NCBI RefSeq assembly: GCF_033807715.1 | Contig: NC_084590.1 | Span: forward strand, 4,211,577 to 4,275,576 | Reading direction: 5' to 3' | DNA length: 64,000 nucleotides | Source: Cololabis saira | Lineage: Eukaryota > Chordata > Actinopteri > Beloniformes > Belonidae | Shown here: in pieces, positions 22,260-33,499 of the stretch | Layout: each line of letters starts with the position of its first letter | Position numbering within the stretch: position 1 is the first letter of the stretch | Notes under the pieces: generated by a model | What the model saw: only the letters and a program-made list of their open reading frames with translations | What the model was told of the DNA's origin: nothing | Database searches by the model: none | Program-made: the position numbers and the translations under genes

Positions 22260-24550
22260 ACATACATTTTAAATCAATTATTCATGCTTTAATGTGTTTT
22301 CAGTTAAATCATTAGTTTTATAACAAGCCACAGCTGAGTAGACTATTTAATCTCTTGTTTGCAGCTGTTGGAACCTGGTAAGTTACAAAGTTTTTTAACA
22401 AGCCATAACTCAGTTTCCTTGGTAACACCTGAGGGTCTGACTAATACCTGGAACAATCTCTACCGTCCCATAAGGTCCTTATGCAATGGACACAGTGTTG
22501 ATTCTCCAGTAACTAGGACGGACCTGAGATACGACTCAGCAACGGGAGATATTCTAGTCCACTCAGCTCCGCTCGGCTTTTCATTTTCTTCCCTCTCCTC
22601 TTCTGCATCCCAGTCATCAAAATTGTTAAATTCACCAAATAAATTAAAAGAAATTACAAAATCACTCATGTCGCCGTCCTGCGGTAGCCGGCTCTTCTTA
22701 TTTGAATCTCCGTTGCCGTGGTTACCACAGTTATTGGCAGTTGATCCAGCGCAATCATATTAAAGTTATCAGGCAATTTATTTGACCGAACTTGTTTTCT
22801 AGGTGGAGGTTATCACTTTTAATGTACACCTGCCAGCCAATCAGAACCAAGTATTCACACAGACTGTGGTATAAAATAATAATAAGCACACCAGGGACAA
22901 CGTGTGATTCAGTTTTACCCAAGGACACATCAACACATAGAGGAGCTCTGCATGTTGGATCATCATGACATTTGTATCTTATTTCCATGAAACAAAATTG
23001 TTATTCCTGGAATTTCTCATTTCCCCTAAGAGCTGTCAAAACTTGAAACTTCACTTCCAGCAACAGTCAGAGGATAATGGCTATAAAAGATAGTACAGAG
23101 TTAGTTTAAGACATATTTTATTGATATTGCTACAGAGGTAACAATCAAAGCATGATGTGCAGGTTTCCAGAAGTTCCACAACTTTGGACTTTTCCCTTAC
23201 TTTACATTCCAGAACCTGAGCAATAGAAATATCAGCTTTGCATACTAGCAAAAAAATACTTTTCTTTTTCATTTCATTGTTGCTTCTAAACTACTGTGAT
23301 TCCCAGCAAAAGATAAATATATTTTACTCAAAGACATTATACAGTTTTTTTACACCTTCAAGTTGTGTTCCCTGTGTGTGCTGCCTTCAATCCCCTTATT
23401 TCACTGGTCTCTCTTTTTATTCAACTTTTAAATGGATTTCATCATTTCTTTCCACTACTGTAATCATCCCAAAAATGCTTGCAACTTGTGAACGTGAAGA
23501 ACACTAAATCCCCTCTTCCTCTTCTCCTGCAATACACACACAAACTAGGACATGCACACACACAAACAGCGGTGGGGATCTTAGCCATTCATGGGCTGAT
23601 GATTCCGATAATCCGAGTTCAAATACAATTCCTGGATCACAGGATTTAAATGACATTATATAGAAATTAGATTTCACATTTGGAGCAACTGCACCTCCCT
23701 CGATTCCATCTCTTTCTAATTACACTACTTTCCTCATGAATCTGCACCAGCCTCTTTCTGCTGCTCCCCTTCTTTGTTCATTCTGCTTGAATACAGACTG
23801 AGATATTCTTTAGCTGCACAATGCATCTATTACAATACAAAGTAACCCGGGAGCTGCTATATATTCCCAGTGATGGCTCCCCTGTGAATTGGCAGCGTGT
23901 TTGATTCATAGTGGGCTGGGGTGTTACAAAAAGCCAAAGGAAGCCTTTCCTGCACTCGTTCTGTTACTAACAGTAAATGTTGCCAAGTGGAGATGTAGTT
24001 CAACTGAATTCATTTCAGCGTTCGGCTTGGGGAAAGTGTTTGAAACTGGAATCATAAAGGAGGCATCGGTGATCCTCTGATATCAGAAGTTCCTCTGATT
24101 TCCCAAAGTGATGCAGGTGTAGATGACTGCCGAGGTCAGCTATCATTTTGGTTGAAAACATATACGCACATCAAGATGTCTTATCGACCAATCCACAACA
24201 TGGATGTTTGCTGTTCGCTGCTGCTGTCTGTTTGTACAGTGTATCTACCTGTGTGGCAGAAACGGCACCAAAAAGAAGTCTGCTCACTAAAGAAATGTAT
24301 TTAATGTATAATATTAAATCGGTTTCTTTGTAGATTAAAAATGAAAAAAAAAAGTTATTACATTTCAGGACACCAGTGAACATGTATACACATGACAAAG
24401 TTTGACTTGTGGATGTTCTACTTACTTTTCCTGTTTAAGTTCCTGAACACAAACAAACTCAATCGATCAATCACTCTATCCCTATGTTCCAATTTAGCAA
24501 TTCCAGAGGTCAACCAGACATTAAGAAAAAAAGATTGTCTAAACTTTAAA
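22260..24550. other. Intergenic stretch, no gene recognised
   Basis: The longest frame here (22359-22763, + strand, 134 codons) and its minus-strand counterpart (22460-22669) have no recognisable motif. The minus peptide is acidic (DDWDAEEEREENE). The rest is AT-rich unique DNA. Confidence 0.45.
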
Positions 24551-24554
24551 TCAT

Positions 24555-24645
24555 GCTTTTTATTTATGTTTTAATGTCTTTGTAAAGCACTGTGAATCAC
24601 CTTGTTGAATTGTTGCTGTAGAAATAAACCTGCTTGCCTTTTAAT
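24555..24645 (+). mobile_element. LINE 3' tail fragment
   Basis: 'tttgtaaagcactgtgaatc', 'accttgttgaattg' and 'aaataaacctgcttgcc' form a LINE 3' end. A related tail occurs at 47545-47625. Only the last ~90 bases are present. Confidence 0.6.
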
Positions 24646-24649
24646 GAAT

Positions 24650-25140
24650 TCCAACCATTAAAGAAAAAAATACAAATTGAATTTGGTTCATTTGAGTTTG
24701 AATGTTTTGCTGAATGTCGGCACGTGATGAAGTGGAGGTTTGTTCACGCGCTGCTATCGCTCATTAACAACTACTAGTCTAACTAACTAGTCCCCACAAT
24801 AAAGGAAGATTACACACAGTGCTGGTCTTCCCCAATATTTCCTAATGAAGGAATAAAAGGCACCCAAAAAGGAGAGGATTAATAAAAACAATATGTAAAT
24901 GCAAAGAAAAATGTCTTTGCAGACAGTATAAGACTAAGATGTTTCAATGTTCCTTTTTTTCTCTTTTTTTGTCAGGTTAATTTTTGCAGTGCACCATATT
25001 CCACACAAAGTTGTGACAGTCAAGCTGTTCTCACAAAACTTATAAGGTGCTCTAGGATTGAGTCCACTAAGTGTTTCAGTTGTTACGTTGTCCCATTTCT
25101 CCTGGAAACATGTCTTGAGAGGTGCAGTATAACAGGGCTA
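24650..25140. other. Intergenic stretch, no feature recognised
   Basis: Unique AT-rich DNA. Nothing identified. Confidence 0.5.
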
Positions 25141-25144
25141 CGTT

Positions 25145-25640
25145 GACTACGTTTCCAGCATCAATAACCCTTTTCTAACTGGAATATTAGCAATAACCCG
25201 GTTTTTCACGGCCATGTAAACACCAATAACCTCTTTGAATAACCGGAATTTCCTCACATTCGGGTTTTTAAAAACCTGAATATGACCCCTGGGTTACTCC
25301 TTTTCTAACCCAAATATTGGGTCATGTAAACGTCAAACGGAATATCCCCATCAAACGGAACAGGAATTTGTTTTCTGCGCATGTTCTTTTCGCAACGAAT
25401 CTTGGTCTTTTGAGTCCAGGAAGTTCTTATAAACACGGAGAAATGCAAGACCAGGAGGAGACTAATCACTTCATAAATGGAATGAAGGATATGAACATTT
25501 CTGCATTTGTAGACGGTAGAAAGTACCGGGATAGAAGATTTACAAAAAGGTGAGTGAAAAGTTGTGCAAAGCAGGATTTGTACGAACGCCAGACCAGATC
25601 AAGCTCCGCTGGAAGAAGGCGACTTCTACTGGGCTGTTGA
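25145..25640 (+). mobile_element. PIF/Harbinger fragment with Myb/SANT-like gene remnant
   Basis: The left end GACTACGTTT and the next ~280 bases match, in opposite orientation, the right end of the element at 3687-4468. A frame from the ATG at 25443 then reads 'MQDQEETNHFINGMKDMNIS', 'DGRKYRDRRFTKR'. After a frameshift near 25550 it continues 'VSEKLCKAGFVRTPDQIKLR' and 'WKKA', the trihelix/Myb-like accessory protein of Harbinger elements. The break coincides with a GTGAGT, which could also be a splice donor. The opposite terminus was not found. Confidence 0.65.
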
Positions 25641-25799
25641 TTATCCGCCGTGCTGCTGTTGTTGTATACAGAATGGAGTATTCACACAGACCGTGGTATC
25701 ATTTAAGTTAAACAGGGGTAAAGATGTAACTGATCAATTCTAACGCTGCGTGACTAGCTTGTCTGTAAACAACGAATGTATTATTTTCAATGTTTCAGG

Positions 25800-26300
25800 T
25801 ACAAGATAGTTTTCTGTCAAACATCAACATGGCTTCAGAGGCCAAAGGAAACGCTGAAGCTGGAGCTGCAAAGGGACATCCAGAGGAGAGGCAGAAGAGG
25901 ATCTGGGAGCACCACGTGCCAGAAAGCTTTGCAAGGCACAAGCCAGCAGCAGTTTGGACAGTGTGTTTGAAGAAACAGCAAGTGAGCAAGAATCAACATT
26001 ACTGAGCCGTGCACCAGTGGGTGCTTCCATTCAGTTAGAGACTACAACTGCTTGAGAAGACAACCCATGCAGCACTGGAGGTTAATAAAGTACGGTTCCT
26101 CACTCTGGCTCCAGGGATGCCTCTCAGCACCGTGCAGCAGTGTGGGGAGTGAAAGGCTTTTGAGCTCCATTTCACACATTGTACATGAAAACCAGCGCAG
26201 GCTAACAGCTGATAATGCAGAGAAGCTGCTCATTTAAGAAAAACCTGCCCCTCACATTTTCAAAACAGCCTCAGCTCTTACAGACAGACATTGCTGATGA
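25800..26300 (+). pseudogene. hAT transposase C-terminal (dimerisation) relic
   Basis: 26100-26260 encodes 'LSAPCSSVGSERLLSSISHI', 'VHENQRRLTADNAEKLL', which follows the hATC consensus (CTSV.SERLFS..., RLTAEN..KLLF). The preceding 'FEETASEQES' and 'MQHWRLIK' fit the segment just before hATC. A short frame starting at 25829 (MASEAKGNAEAG...) lies upstream with no recognised family, so a large internal part appears to be deleted. Stops interrupt the frame. Confidence 0.7.
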
Positions 26301-26497
26301 CACACGACATGAAAATAATAAAATAGTTGAGGCTATTTGTTTAGAACAATGTAAACATGTTGGTAACAATCGGTAAATCTAATGATGTTTTTTCTCTTTG
26401 AGTAAAATATGTGGCAATTTCATATAATGGAATTTTCTGTAATAGAATTAGTCTGATATTGTTCAATTTAAGTACATCTCTAATTGATTGTACACAG

Positions 26498-26660
26498 AAA
26501 ATTAGAATATTGTGATGAAGTTCTTTATTATAATGTCATACATTCTGGATTCATTACAAATCAACTGAAATATTGCAAGCCTTTTATTATTTTAATATTG
26601 CTGATTATGGCTTACAGTTTAAGATTAAGATTCCCATAATATTCTAATTTCCTGAGACAG
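26498..26660. repeat. Short inverted-repeat element (AATATTCTAATTT ends)
   Basis: The left edge 'gaaaattagaatattgtg' and right edge 'cataatattctaatttcc' are inverted. Between them lies 'ttgcaagccttttattattt' and 'gcttacagtttaagatt', wording that recurs widely in fish genomes. The family name is not recognised. Confidence 0.5.
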
Positions 26661-26994
26661 TCCTGTAAGTATTCATAATGTTATTCAGTATCAGCAAGTA
26701 ATCAAATGAAAGTACTTCACTCCTTACTCTACTGGCACATTAAAAAAGTGGTACTGGTGAAAGTGATTGTAAAAATAAAAACACCAACAACAAAAACAAA
26801 AGAAACCCAACAACAATAGACTTGTAGGCCACATTACGTTCATTCTAACACTGTTATCAGGTAGTGTTAAAAAAATAATACACAAATCAGCATTTAAGCA
26901 AATATTTATCTGTCTTGCAGCTCCTGCAACCTCCTTTGGTCCTCAAGCTCAGCATCCTGTCTGACTCACCTGCGTCTCCATCTCCCTGCTACAC

Positions 26995-27245
26995 TCGCAC
27001 CTCCTCTCCTCCTCTCCTCTTCACCTCCTCTCCTCCTCTCCTCCTCACCTCCTCTCCTCCTCACCTCCTCTCCTCCTCTCCTCTTCACCTCCTCTCCTCC
27101 TCTCCTCCTTTCCTCCTCTCCTCCTCACCTCCTCACCTCCTCTCCTCCTCTCCTCCCCTCCTCCTCTCCTCCTCACCTCCTCACCTCCTCTCCTCCTCTC
27201 CTCCCCTCCTCCTCTCCTCCTCACCTCCTCTCCTCCTCTCCTCCT
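26995..27245 (+). repeat. Polypyrimidine minisatellite (CTCCT/CACCT)n
   Basis: About 250 bases consist almost entirely of CTCCT, CACCT and CCCCT pentamers on one strand with near-complete C/T bias. The Ser/Pro-rich frame across it is an artefact. Mirror-symmetric polypyrimidine DNA like this can form triplex (H-DNA). Confidence 0.9.
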
Positions 27246-27466
27246 GCCTCAACCTCATCCACTCTTCTCGTCCCCTTCTTCATCTCCGCCCCATTTCCGT
27301 GGAGAAATACCTGATACTACTGTAACTGCTTATCAAAATCTTGGTATGGGCAGAAAAAAAAGCGTCTACATTGTGGATCTATATCAGTTTCAATTGTTAT
27401 CTTGTACAAGTATAAGACTAATTTAGCACACTAAATTGAGCCGATAGTGAAATCACACGTGATGGC

Positions 27467-28556
27467 CAGTGTTGTGCTAGTTACTGAAAAATAGTAACTA
27501 CTGTAGTTACCGTTACTAGTTACTTCATTCATAAGTAACTCAGTTAGTAACTCAGTTACTTAGACCAAAAAGTAATGAGTTACTATGAAAAGTAACTTTT
27601 TAGTTACATCTTAAATGCTCCCATCAATGCCCCTCTAGCCTTCATTTCAGCAGGTACAGTATGGAGAATAATACAAACTGTTGATCAACTTGACAGTTTC
27701 AATTCATTTGGATTCACATCACTGAAATCTGCTAAGCATTATGGTCTGTACAAACAAATCTGACACAAACACAAAGCTATTTTTTAAATGGCAATTTATT
27801 TAAGTCATAAACTGCCATAAACTGCCATAAACTGAACAAACGGGATTTTCTAAAATATCATAGCCTAACAAAAGCCTTGTTTTCTTTCTAAATGACCTCT
27901 GAAATAAATAACACAAAACTGTTAACAAGCTGAATATAGGCTATTATTCAGAATAAAAGTGCAAAAGTTCTGGACTACATGTCGGTGGTCGACATGTAAT
28001 CCAGCCCTTCAAATGTCTTCTTCAGCTCATTTTCCATTTTTGTATATTCCTTATCCAAGTAGTTCAAAAAAGTTTTCCGTCTCATTTGCCGCTTGGGCAT
28101 GCTATCATGCCAATTAGCATGCTATCATGCCCATTAGCTGCCTGAAAGCGGGTGACTCCACTGTAGAAATAGGTAGCATGTTTTCTACCACACATCGTGC
28201 AATTGTTTTATTAAGTTGGACCTGCTTACAGACGTCCCTTTGTTAAACTCCACTGAAATGTTTTTGTCATTGTGCTCCGAAATAATGACAATATCTCCAC
28301 GTTGCGAAACTTGCCTTGCTCTCTTGGCTCGCCGTGACCGCTCATGTTTTTGAATGCACACACACACGCCCACTACGTTTCCTCCGGTCTCGCGTGTGGG
28401 GAAAAAAAGCTTCACTGAAGCCAGAAATAACGCACCGTTTGGTAACGGTAATTGAGTTACTGAATTTAAAAAGTAATGCGTTAGAGTATTAGTTACCGCC
28501 AAAACTAACGGCGTTACTGTAACGCGTTACTAAATAACGCGTTAGTCCCAACACTG
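27467..28556 (-). mobile_element. Non-autonomous hAT element with 8-bp target duplication
   Basis: Termini CAGTGTTGTGCTAGTTAC (left) and the complement CAGTGTTGGGACTAACGC (right) are inverted. Flanks GTGATGGC (27459-27466) and TTGATGGC (28557-28564) match at 7 of 8 bases. The first and last ~130 bases are rich in 'gttact/agtaac' subterminal motifs, which suggests transposase-binding repeats. An interior relic of transposase reads on the minus strand. Confidence 0.85.
27985..28260 (-). pseudogene. hAT transposase internal relic
   Basis: Minus-strand frames give 'MLPISTVESPAFRQLMGMI', 'MPKRQMRRKTF', 'YLDKEYTKMENELKKTFEGL' and 'DYMSTTD', in the order of fish hAT transposases (…STV.SPAFR.L…, …K.Y..M...LK..F…, …Y.STT.D.W). 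A duplicated 'gcatgctatcatgcc' disrupts the middle. Not functional. Confidence 0.7.
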
Positions 28557-28569
28557 TTGATGGCCATGT

Positions 28570-28930
28570 CCATGGCCACACTCATGTTCGATGGCAATAT
28601 CCACCCTGTCACAGAGCTGCATTAAATCCCCTATTTTCCATCATCAGTTTGCCTGTCATTTAATGTAGGATTTAAATGACAGGACAACTGCATTTGTTTT
28701 GAGTTCAGAGTTAGTTTATTTACATTGCACTAACGCCACCTCTGAATGAAGCGTGCTCATTTAGTTACATCAGAGGAGTTCAATCATTTTCTGTTTTTGG
28801 GTTACCTGAAGTTGGAGCTGCTCCTATCCTCCTGCTGGACACAGAGGTGGGGACATGGTGGAGGAAGTCCAAGTGCTGAACTAGGAAATGGACCAAACCA
28901 CAGCCTATGACATCATTGGGGGAGATGAGG
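28570..28930. other. Intergenic stretch, no feature recognised
   Basis: Unique sequence between the hAT element and the next repeat. Confidence 0.5.
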
Positions 28931-28935
28931 CTTAA

Positions 28936-29781
28936 TTAGGGCCCGAGCACTTACAGTGGGCAGGCCCTATTGTATCTGAAGGAGATGTTTTTTATTTTTC
29001 TTCCGACTAAATGAGGGCCTTTTTTCCCCCTAAACGTGCCCCAAAAGTCACCAAATTTTGCACGCAAGCCAGGCGCAAAAATTTTATATTTAATGGTTTG
29101 CATTAATGGGCGTAGCAAAATGGCTCAACAGCGCCCCCCGGAAAACTTTGTGCCTCAAGCCCCACAATACGGTTTGACGAAAATCGGTACAGAACTGTAT
29201 CATCTCACAACTTAAAGAAAAGTCTCTTGCCATGGCTGAAACCGAAAAGGAAGTCGGCCATTTTGAATTAATCGTGTAATTTTGGCGCAATTTATGCCAT
29301 TCCTTCGGCAGTTAATACGGCCCGAACCGTAACGTGCCCCCAGATGTGTTATACATCAAAATGTGCGTCTCCATCCTGCAACAAGGCACATTACTTTTCT
29401 CAGTCAAAAGCGTTACCGTGGCGATGATAGACGCCAAAAAGCGCGCCCCCCCTTCATCTGATATGTCCATATCTGATAGATCCTACTTTCTGCCATAACT
29501 TTTGAATGGTTTGACATAAAGAGTCGTGGGTGGTGTCATCGGACTCGGTTTTGAGCCCTTGAACAAAATTGGTGCAAATTAGCCCCGCTCTTCTTCTGAT
29601 TGGTCGATATTTGATAGTCCCTATTTTCTGCCATAACTTTTGAATGGTTTGATATAGAGAGTCGTGGCTGGTTTCATCCGCTAACTGTCCAGGCCTGAAG
29701 AATCTACATGCAAGTCAAATTCCACTGCAGCCTGAACGTGCACGGGTGCGAGGGCCCGTTCATCGCTGCTTGCAGCTTTAA
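28936..29781 (+). repeat. GGGCCCGAGC repeat, copy 3
   Basis: Starts 'ttagggcccgagcactta' and ends 'gagggcccgttcatcgctgc' then 'ttgcagctttaa'. It holds the same two internal tandem units as the other copies. ATT lies outside both ends. Confidence 0.8.
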
Positions 29782-29784
29782 TTG

Positions 29785-31180
29785 TGTTAGTTTCTGTTAA
29801 TTTCTTCTGTATTCCTCACACTTTTGTGTTTTTGTGGGCTGATCAGCCACTATTTATGTCCGCCCCCCCTTGTTTTACTTTGGTAGGCCAGTTGTTTGAG
29901 TTAGTTTGGTTTTTGTGATCAGTTACTTTGCATGGATATCTGTCACTTTGACCTTTTTTAAGTTTGCACTTTTTTTGTCATTTTTGGTGGAAATAAACAC
30001 CTTTTTTTAGCTTAAAATTATGTCTGCCTATTTTTGGAGTTCTTGGTCCCTCCCACAGGTCATATAAGTCAAATAAGGAATTTTGAATAACCAATCAGCC
30101 TGTGATAATTTGTGCTGTCCAGTTAATAAAGTGTGTGATATTTGTTTAATATCTTGTCATATTATTTATAAATCTGTACAGTTCATATTCAAATTCTTTA
30201 CAATTAAGTATTGCTTCATTGCTACAAACACAGTCAGTATTTATGCATAATTTTCCTTTTTGCTGTTTCCGTTAGCGTAGTGTTCATCTTGGATGCTATA
30301 AAAAATATGCTATATAAAAATAGTACCCTACCTGCCAGCTGACATATACAGTTCTTCTTCTGTATTTTCTTTGTTTTATGTCTTTTTCTCAAGTTAAACT
30401 TCATGTGGCCCTATGTTGGCTGGTAGGCTCAGACCTCACTTTGCTGCTTGTGTTTGCACCTCTGCAGGACCACCACAGAACTGCAGGGAGCCCCCTCCAT
30501 AAAAATAAAAGTTCTGCAGTGTTGCTTTAACTGGAGCAGTTCTCCCTCTAACACACATGTACGCACTCACAGCAACCAGAAGAACCAAATTCATTTTGTT
30601 TGATTTTACAGTTGACATGTGCTACTTGTTCTGTTGGCAGAGCACAGAAAGCAAGGTTATCTTCAGTGTTTTAGCACTGCTGTGCTGAAAATACCCCAGG
30701 TTTTTTTTGGTACGATTCCCCAGGGATTGTGAGAAAACAATTCCTCTAGACTTGATAAAACAGAAACATCTGAAAAAACCAAATCAACACCTAAAATCTG
30801 GACAGTTTCAGCAGCACACAGACAGACACACCTATAAACCTATACACACAATTTATTACCCACAAGGGCATACATATATTGAAACAGGTGATCTGTAGCG
30901 ACTCTACTCCGAAATGATATCAGCCTTAAAAACGGGGGAACAGCAGCTGATTTTTTTTTTATTTTATTTTTTTCAAACAAAAAAAAACATGTTTCCACAC
31001 AAAAAGAAAGTCCAGAGTGCTCAGAAGGTTCATCTAAATCATGTGACGAAGGTGCTCTTTGGTGGGAAAAAGGATGTCAAAAAAGAAGAAAAATCCAAGG
31101 CACTCTTCTTCAAATATAAAAAATAAATTAGAAATTCAGCCTCTGAGCCATGTCTTTATCTTCACATTCTCAATCCTCAT
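29785..31180. other. Intergenic stretch, no gene recognised
   Basis: Unique AT-rich DNA with poly(T) and poly(A) runs (e.g. 30950-30990). Short frames at 30707-31126 are Lys-rich and low in complexity. Confidence 0.5.
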
Positions 31181-31183
31181 TAT

Positions 31184-31536
31184 CTATGCAGGGTTCTGAG
31201 TGGGCGGGGCTATGATAATGAGGCTCTGTGCTGATTGGCTGCCTGAATGACGCGTAGAAAATGGCGGAAGCTCTGGCCGGTGGAGTTAGTTGTTGTTGTT
31301 CCGGCCAGAGTTAGTTGTGGGCGTGGTTTCACGCATCGCTCCTGTCGTTCCGTAACGACGGGAGCAGAATCTTATTGGCTCGTAGATCCACATCACACTG
31401 GACGGCTCATCCGGGCGGCTGTACAGACACTGCAGAATTTGGTTGCTTTCTTCCTTCTCTGAGTTGGCAGGCTGAGGGGAGACCACTTTATATATGTTAA
31501 AGCAAGAAAAAACACGTTTTTCATAATAGGTCCCCT
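31184..31536 (+). mobile_element. Non-autonomous DNA element, copy 2 of 2 (TTAA-ended)
   Basis: Closely similar to 6270-6630 across its length. The right end 'aataggtcccct' abuts TTAA at 31537-31540, and that same TTAA is also the left flank of the next element. Confidence 0.65.
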
Positions 31537-31540
31537 TTAA

Positions 31541-32844
31541 AGCGACACTACGTAACTTTTCCACCTTAATATCATATTTCCAGAGTCATTGTGATGGTAC
31601 ATCAACTTCCAACAGGTTTAATGAACCTCTGTCATGGTCTGAGGGGTCTGTATCGCCTTCACTGGCACTATGTAACTTTGAGGAGCATGGTAGGAACCCT
31701 GCCACACTAAAAAACTACAAATTTTACGGCTTTGACTGCTTTACGGCATATGTCACTTCCCCCTCCTTCCCGATTCGCAGTCGAGACGAAAATGGGCGGG
31801 GCTTGGAGCGCAGCTCCGCAGAAGCGGGTAACCCGTGCTGCGTTCTGGCTGCAGCAGCTCCACACAACAGACCAGGGAAAAGATCCTAATGGTTTAACTT
31901 TTCAACGGTTTCCTGCTCGGAGGCAGAACCACGCAGGCCAAGTATCTGATATAACAGAGTAAAAGAGTGAAAGAGTCGTCGGCTCGCTTTGGATCGCGGC
32001 TGTAACGACCAAACACCTTCCACACAGCCTGATGTAAAGCCTGAATTATGGTTCTGCGTTAAATCGACGCACACCTACGGCGTAGGGTACGTGGCGACGC
32101 GCAACGTACGGTGCGTGTCGCCGCGTACCTTACGCCGTAGGCTGTGCGCCGATTTAACGCAGAACCATAAACAGCCTTAAACCACAAACACTCACACAGA
32201 CCAGGTCGGATCATTCATACAGGTTTTATTCCCCACTTCTCCAGCTAAACGCAGTTGCTGGCCAGCTCTCTGCGGTGCAATTAACCCCAATCTTCAGATA
32301 AAACTAGTTTGTTGAGGAAAAAATATTAACTCTTATTTGTAGCTGCAGAAGAAAAAAATAATCTCACGAGGAAAACAAAAATATTGCTCACGCCTCGGAG
32401 CCTCTTCAGCATAATATAGCAGTCAAAAAAAAAAGAAAAGAGAAGTAAGAGGGATACAAAACATGTACTGTATGTTGTACTATTATACAAATGTATTGAA
32501 ACACATGGGTCTTCAGTAGGATTTCATATGAATCCAGACCGTTAATAATCATTATTTTCTCCATATACTGCTCCCTGGCTTCCTTGTTTAAGGTATCCCG
32601 GTAAATTCCAGTTCCTTTCCAGCAGTTTAACATCTTTTTTTTTGCGTTCCGTCTGTTCACTTGGTGAAACAGAAAAGCATCCCGTCTCCTCTCATCAAAA
32701 CAAATGCAGCGAGGGGACAGGAGTTTTCCGGCAGTACGCGCTGGTGCTCATGGGAAACGTAGTGTTCTTTCTGGTAAAACTCTACCGCTTTTGTCCAAAA
32801 GATGCCGCCAAACTCAGAAAAGCTGAAAGTTACGTTGTGCTGCT
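31541..32844 (-). mobile_element. TTAA-flanked element, family C, possible ISL2EU link
   Basis: Termini AGCGACACTACGTAACTTTT (left) and the complement AGCAGCACAACGTAACTTTC (right) are inverted, with TTAA outside both ends (31537-31540, 32845-32848). It contains a nested MITE (32038-32177). A minus-strand frame at 32660-32406 reads 'LNKEAREQYMEKIMIINGLD' then 'SYEILLKT', resembling the start of the YqaJ-type protein of ISL2EU elements in fish. That family link is from memory and tentative. Confidence 0.6.
32038..32177. mobile_element. Palindromic Tourist-like MITE, copy 2
   Basis: A 140-base foldback beginning AGCCTGAATTATGGTTCTGC, flanked by TAA on both sides (32035-32037, 32178-32180). The arms match copy 1 at 21600, and the centre is CpG-rich. 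Confidence 0.8.
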
Positions 32845-32849
32845 TTAAG

Positions 32850-33315
32850 TATTTCAAAACAACATTTGTAAGGAAGTGAACACCCTGTATCAAAAGAAAG
32901 TAAATCAGACTTGTGAGGCACTTAGAATTTTAACTCACAATTCACTTCCCGATGTCAGCAAACTAAGAGTTTAATTTGAACATATGGGTCATTTAGCATG
33001 GCAAAGAAGAACACACAATGAACAACACAAAAGTGACTGTAAAGGAAAAGTCTTCGTAAGTTCTGACTTTAATGTCAATGGAATCCAAGAAAGTGAGCAG
33101 GAACCACAAACAGGCTGAAAAAGAAACCTCTACACTATCACTCAAAAGTTTAAACACATAAATATTGAATTAGATGGTATTATCCTAATATGCAGGATTT
33201 TCATGTATATTACGTATATATTAAAATAGGATTGTACGTTCTATTATTTTATTGATTTAATTTGCCTGAAGATGATTATTTTCTACTTTTGTCTGTTTGA
33301 ATGGTTGTGTTAAAA
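32850..33315. other. Intergenic stretch, no feature recognised
   Basis: Unique AT-rich DNA. Confidence 0.5.
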
Positions 33316-33324
33316 AAATAAATC

Positions 33325-33496
33325 AGACGTTACTCAACAGTTACTCAGTACTTGAGTAGTTTTTTCACAAAGTACTTTTTTACTTTTACTCAAGTAATTA
33401 TCTGGATGACTACTTTTTACTTCTACTTGAGTTACATTATTCTGAAGTAACAGTACTTTTACTTGAGTACAAATTTTGGCTCCTCTACCACCTCTG
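33325..33496 (-). mobile_element. Terminal fragment of a hAT-type element
   Basis: On the minus strand it reads CAGAGGTGGTAGAGGAGCC followed by repeated 'tactcaagtaaaagta' motifs, an end type seen in many fish hAT elements. No partner terminus was found nearby, so only one end survives. Confidence 0.6.
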
Positions 33497-33499
33497 TTC

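Noticed and set aside
22359..22763. 134-codon + strand frame with an acidic minus-strand counterpart
   Set aside because: Neither strand shows a recognisable motif. It lies next to transposon debris and has no sign of exon structure.
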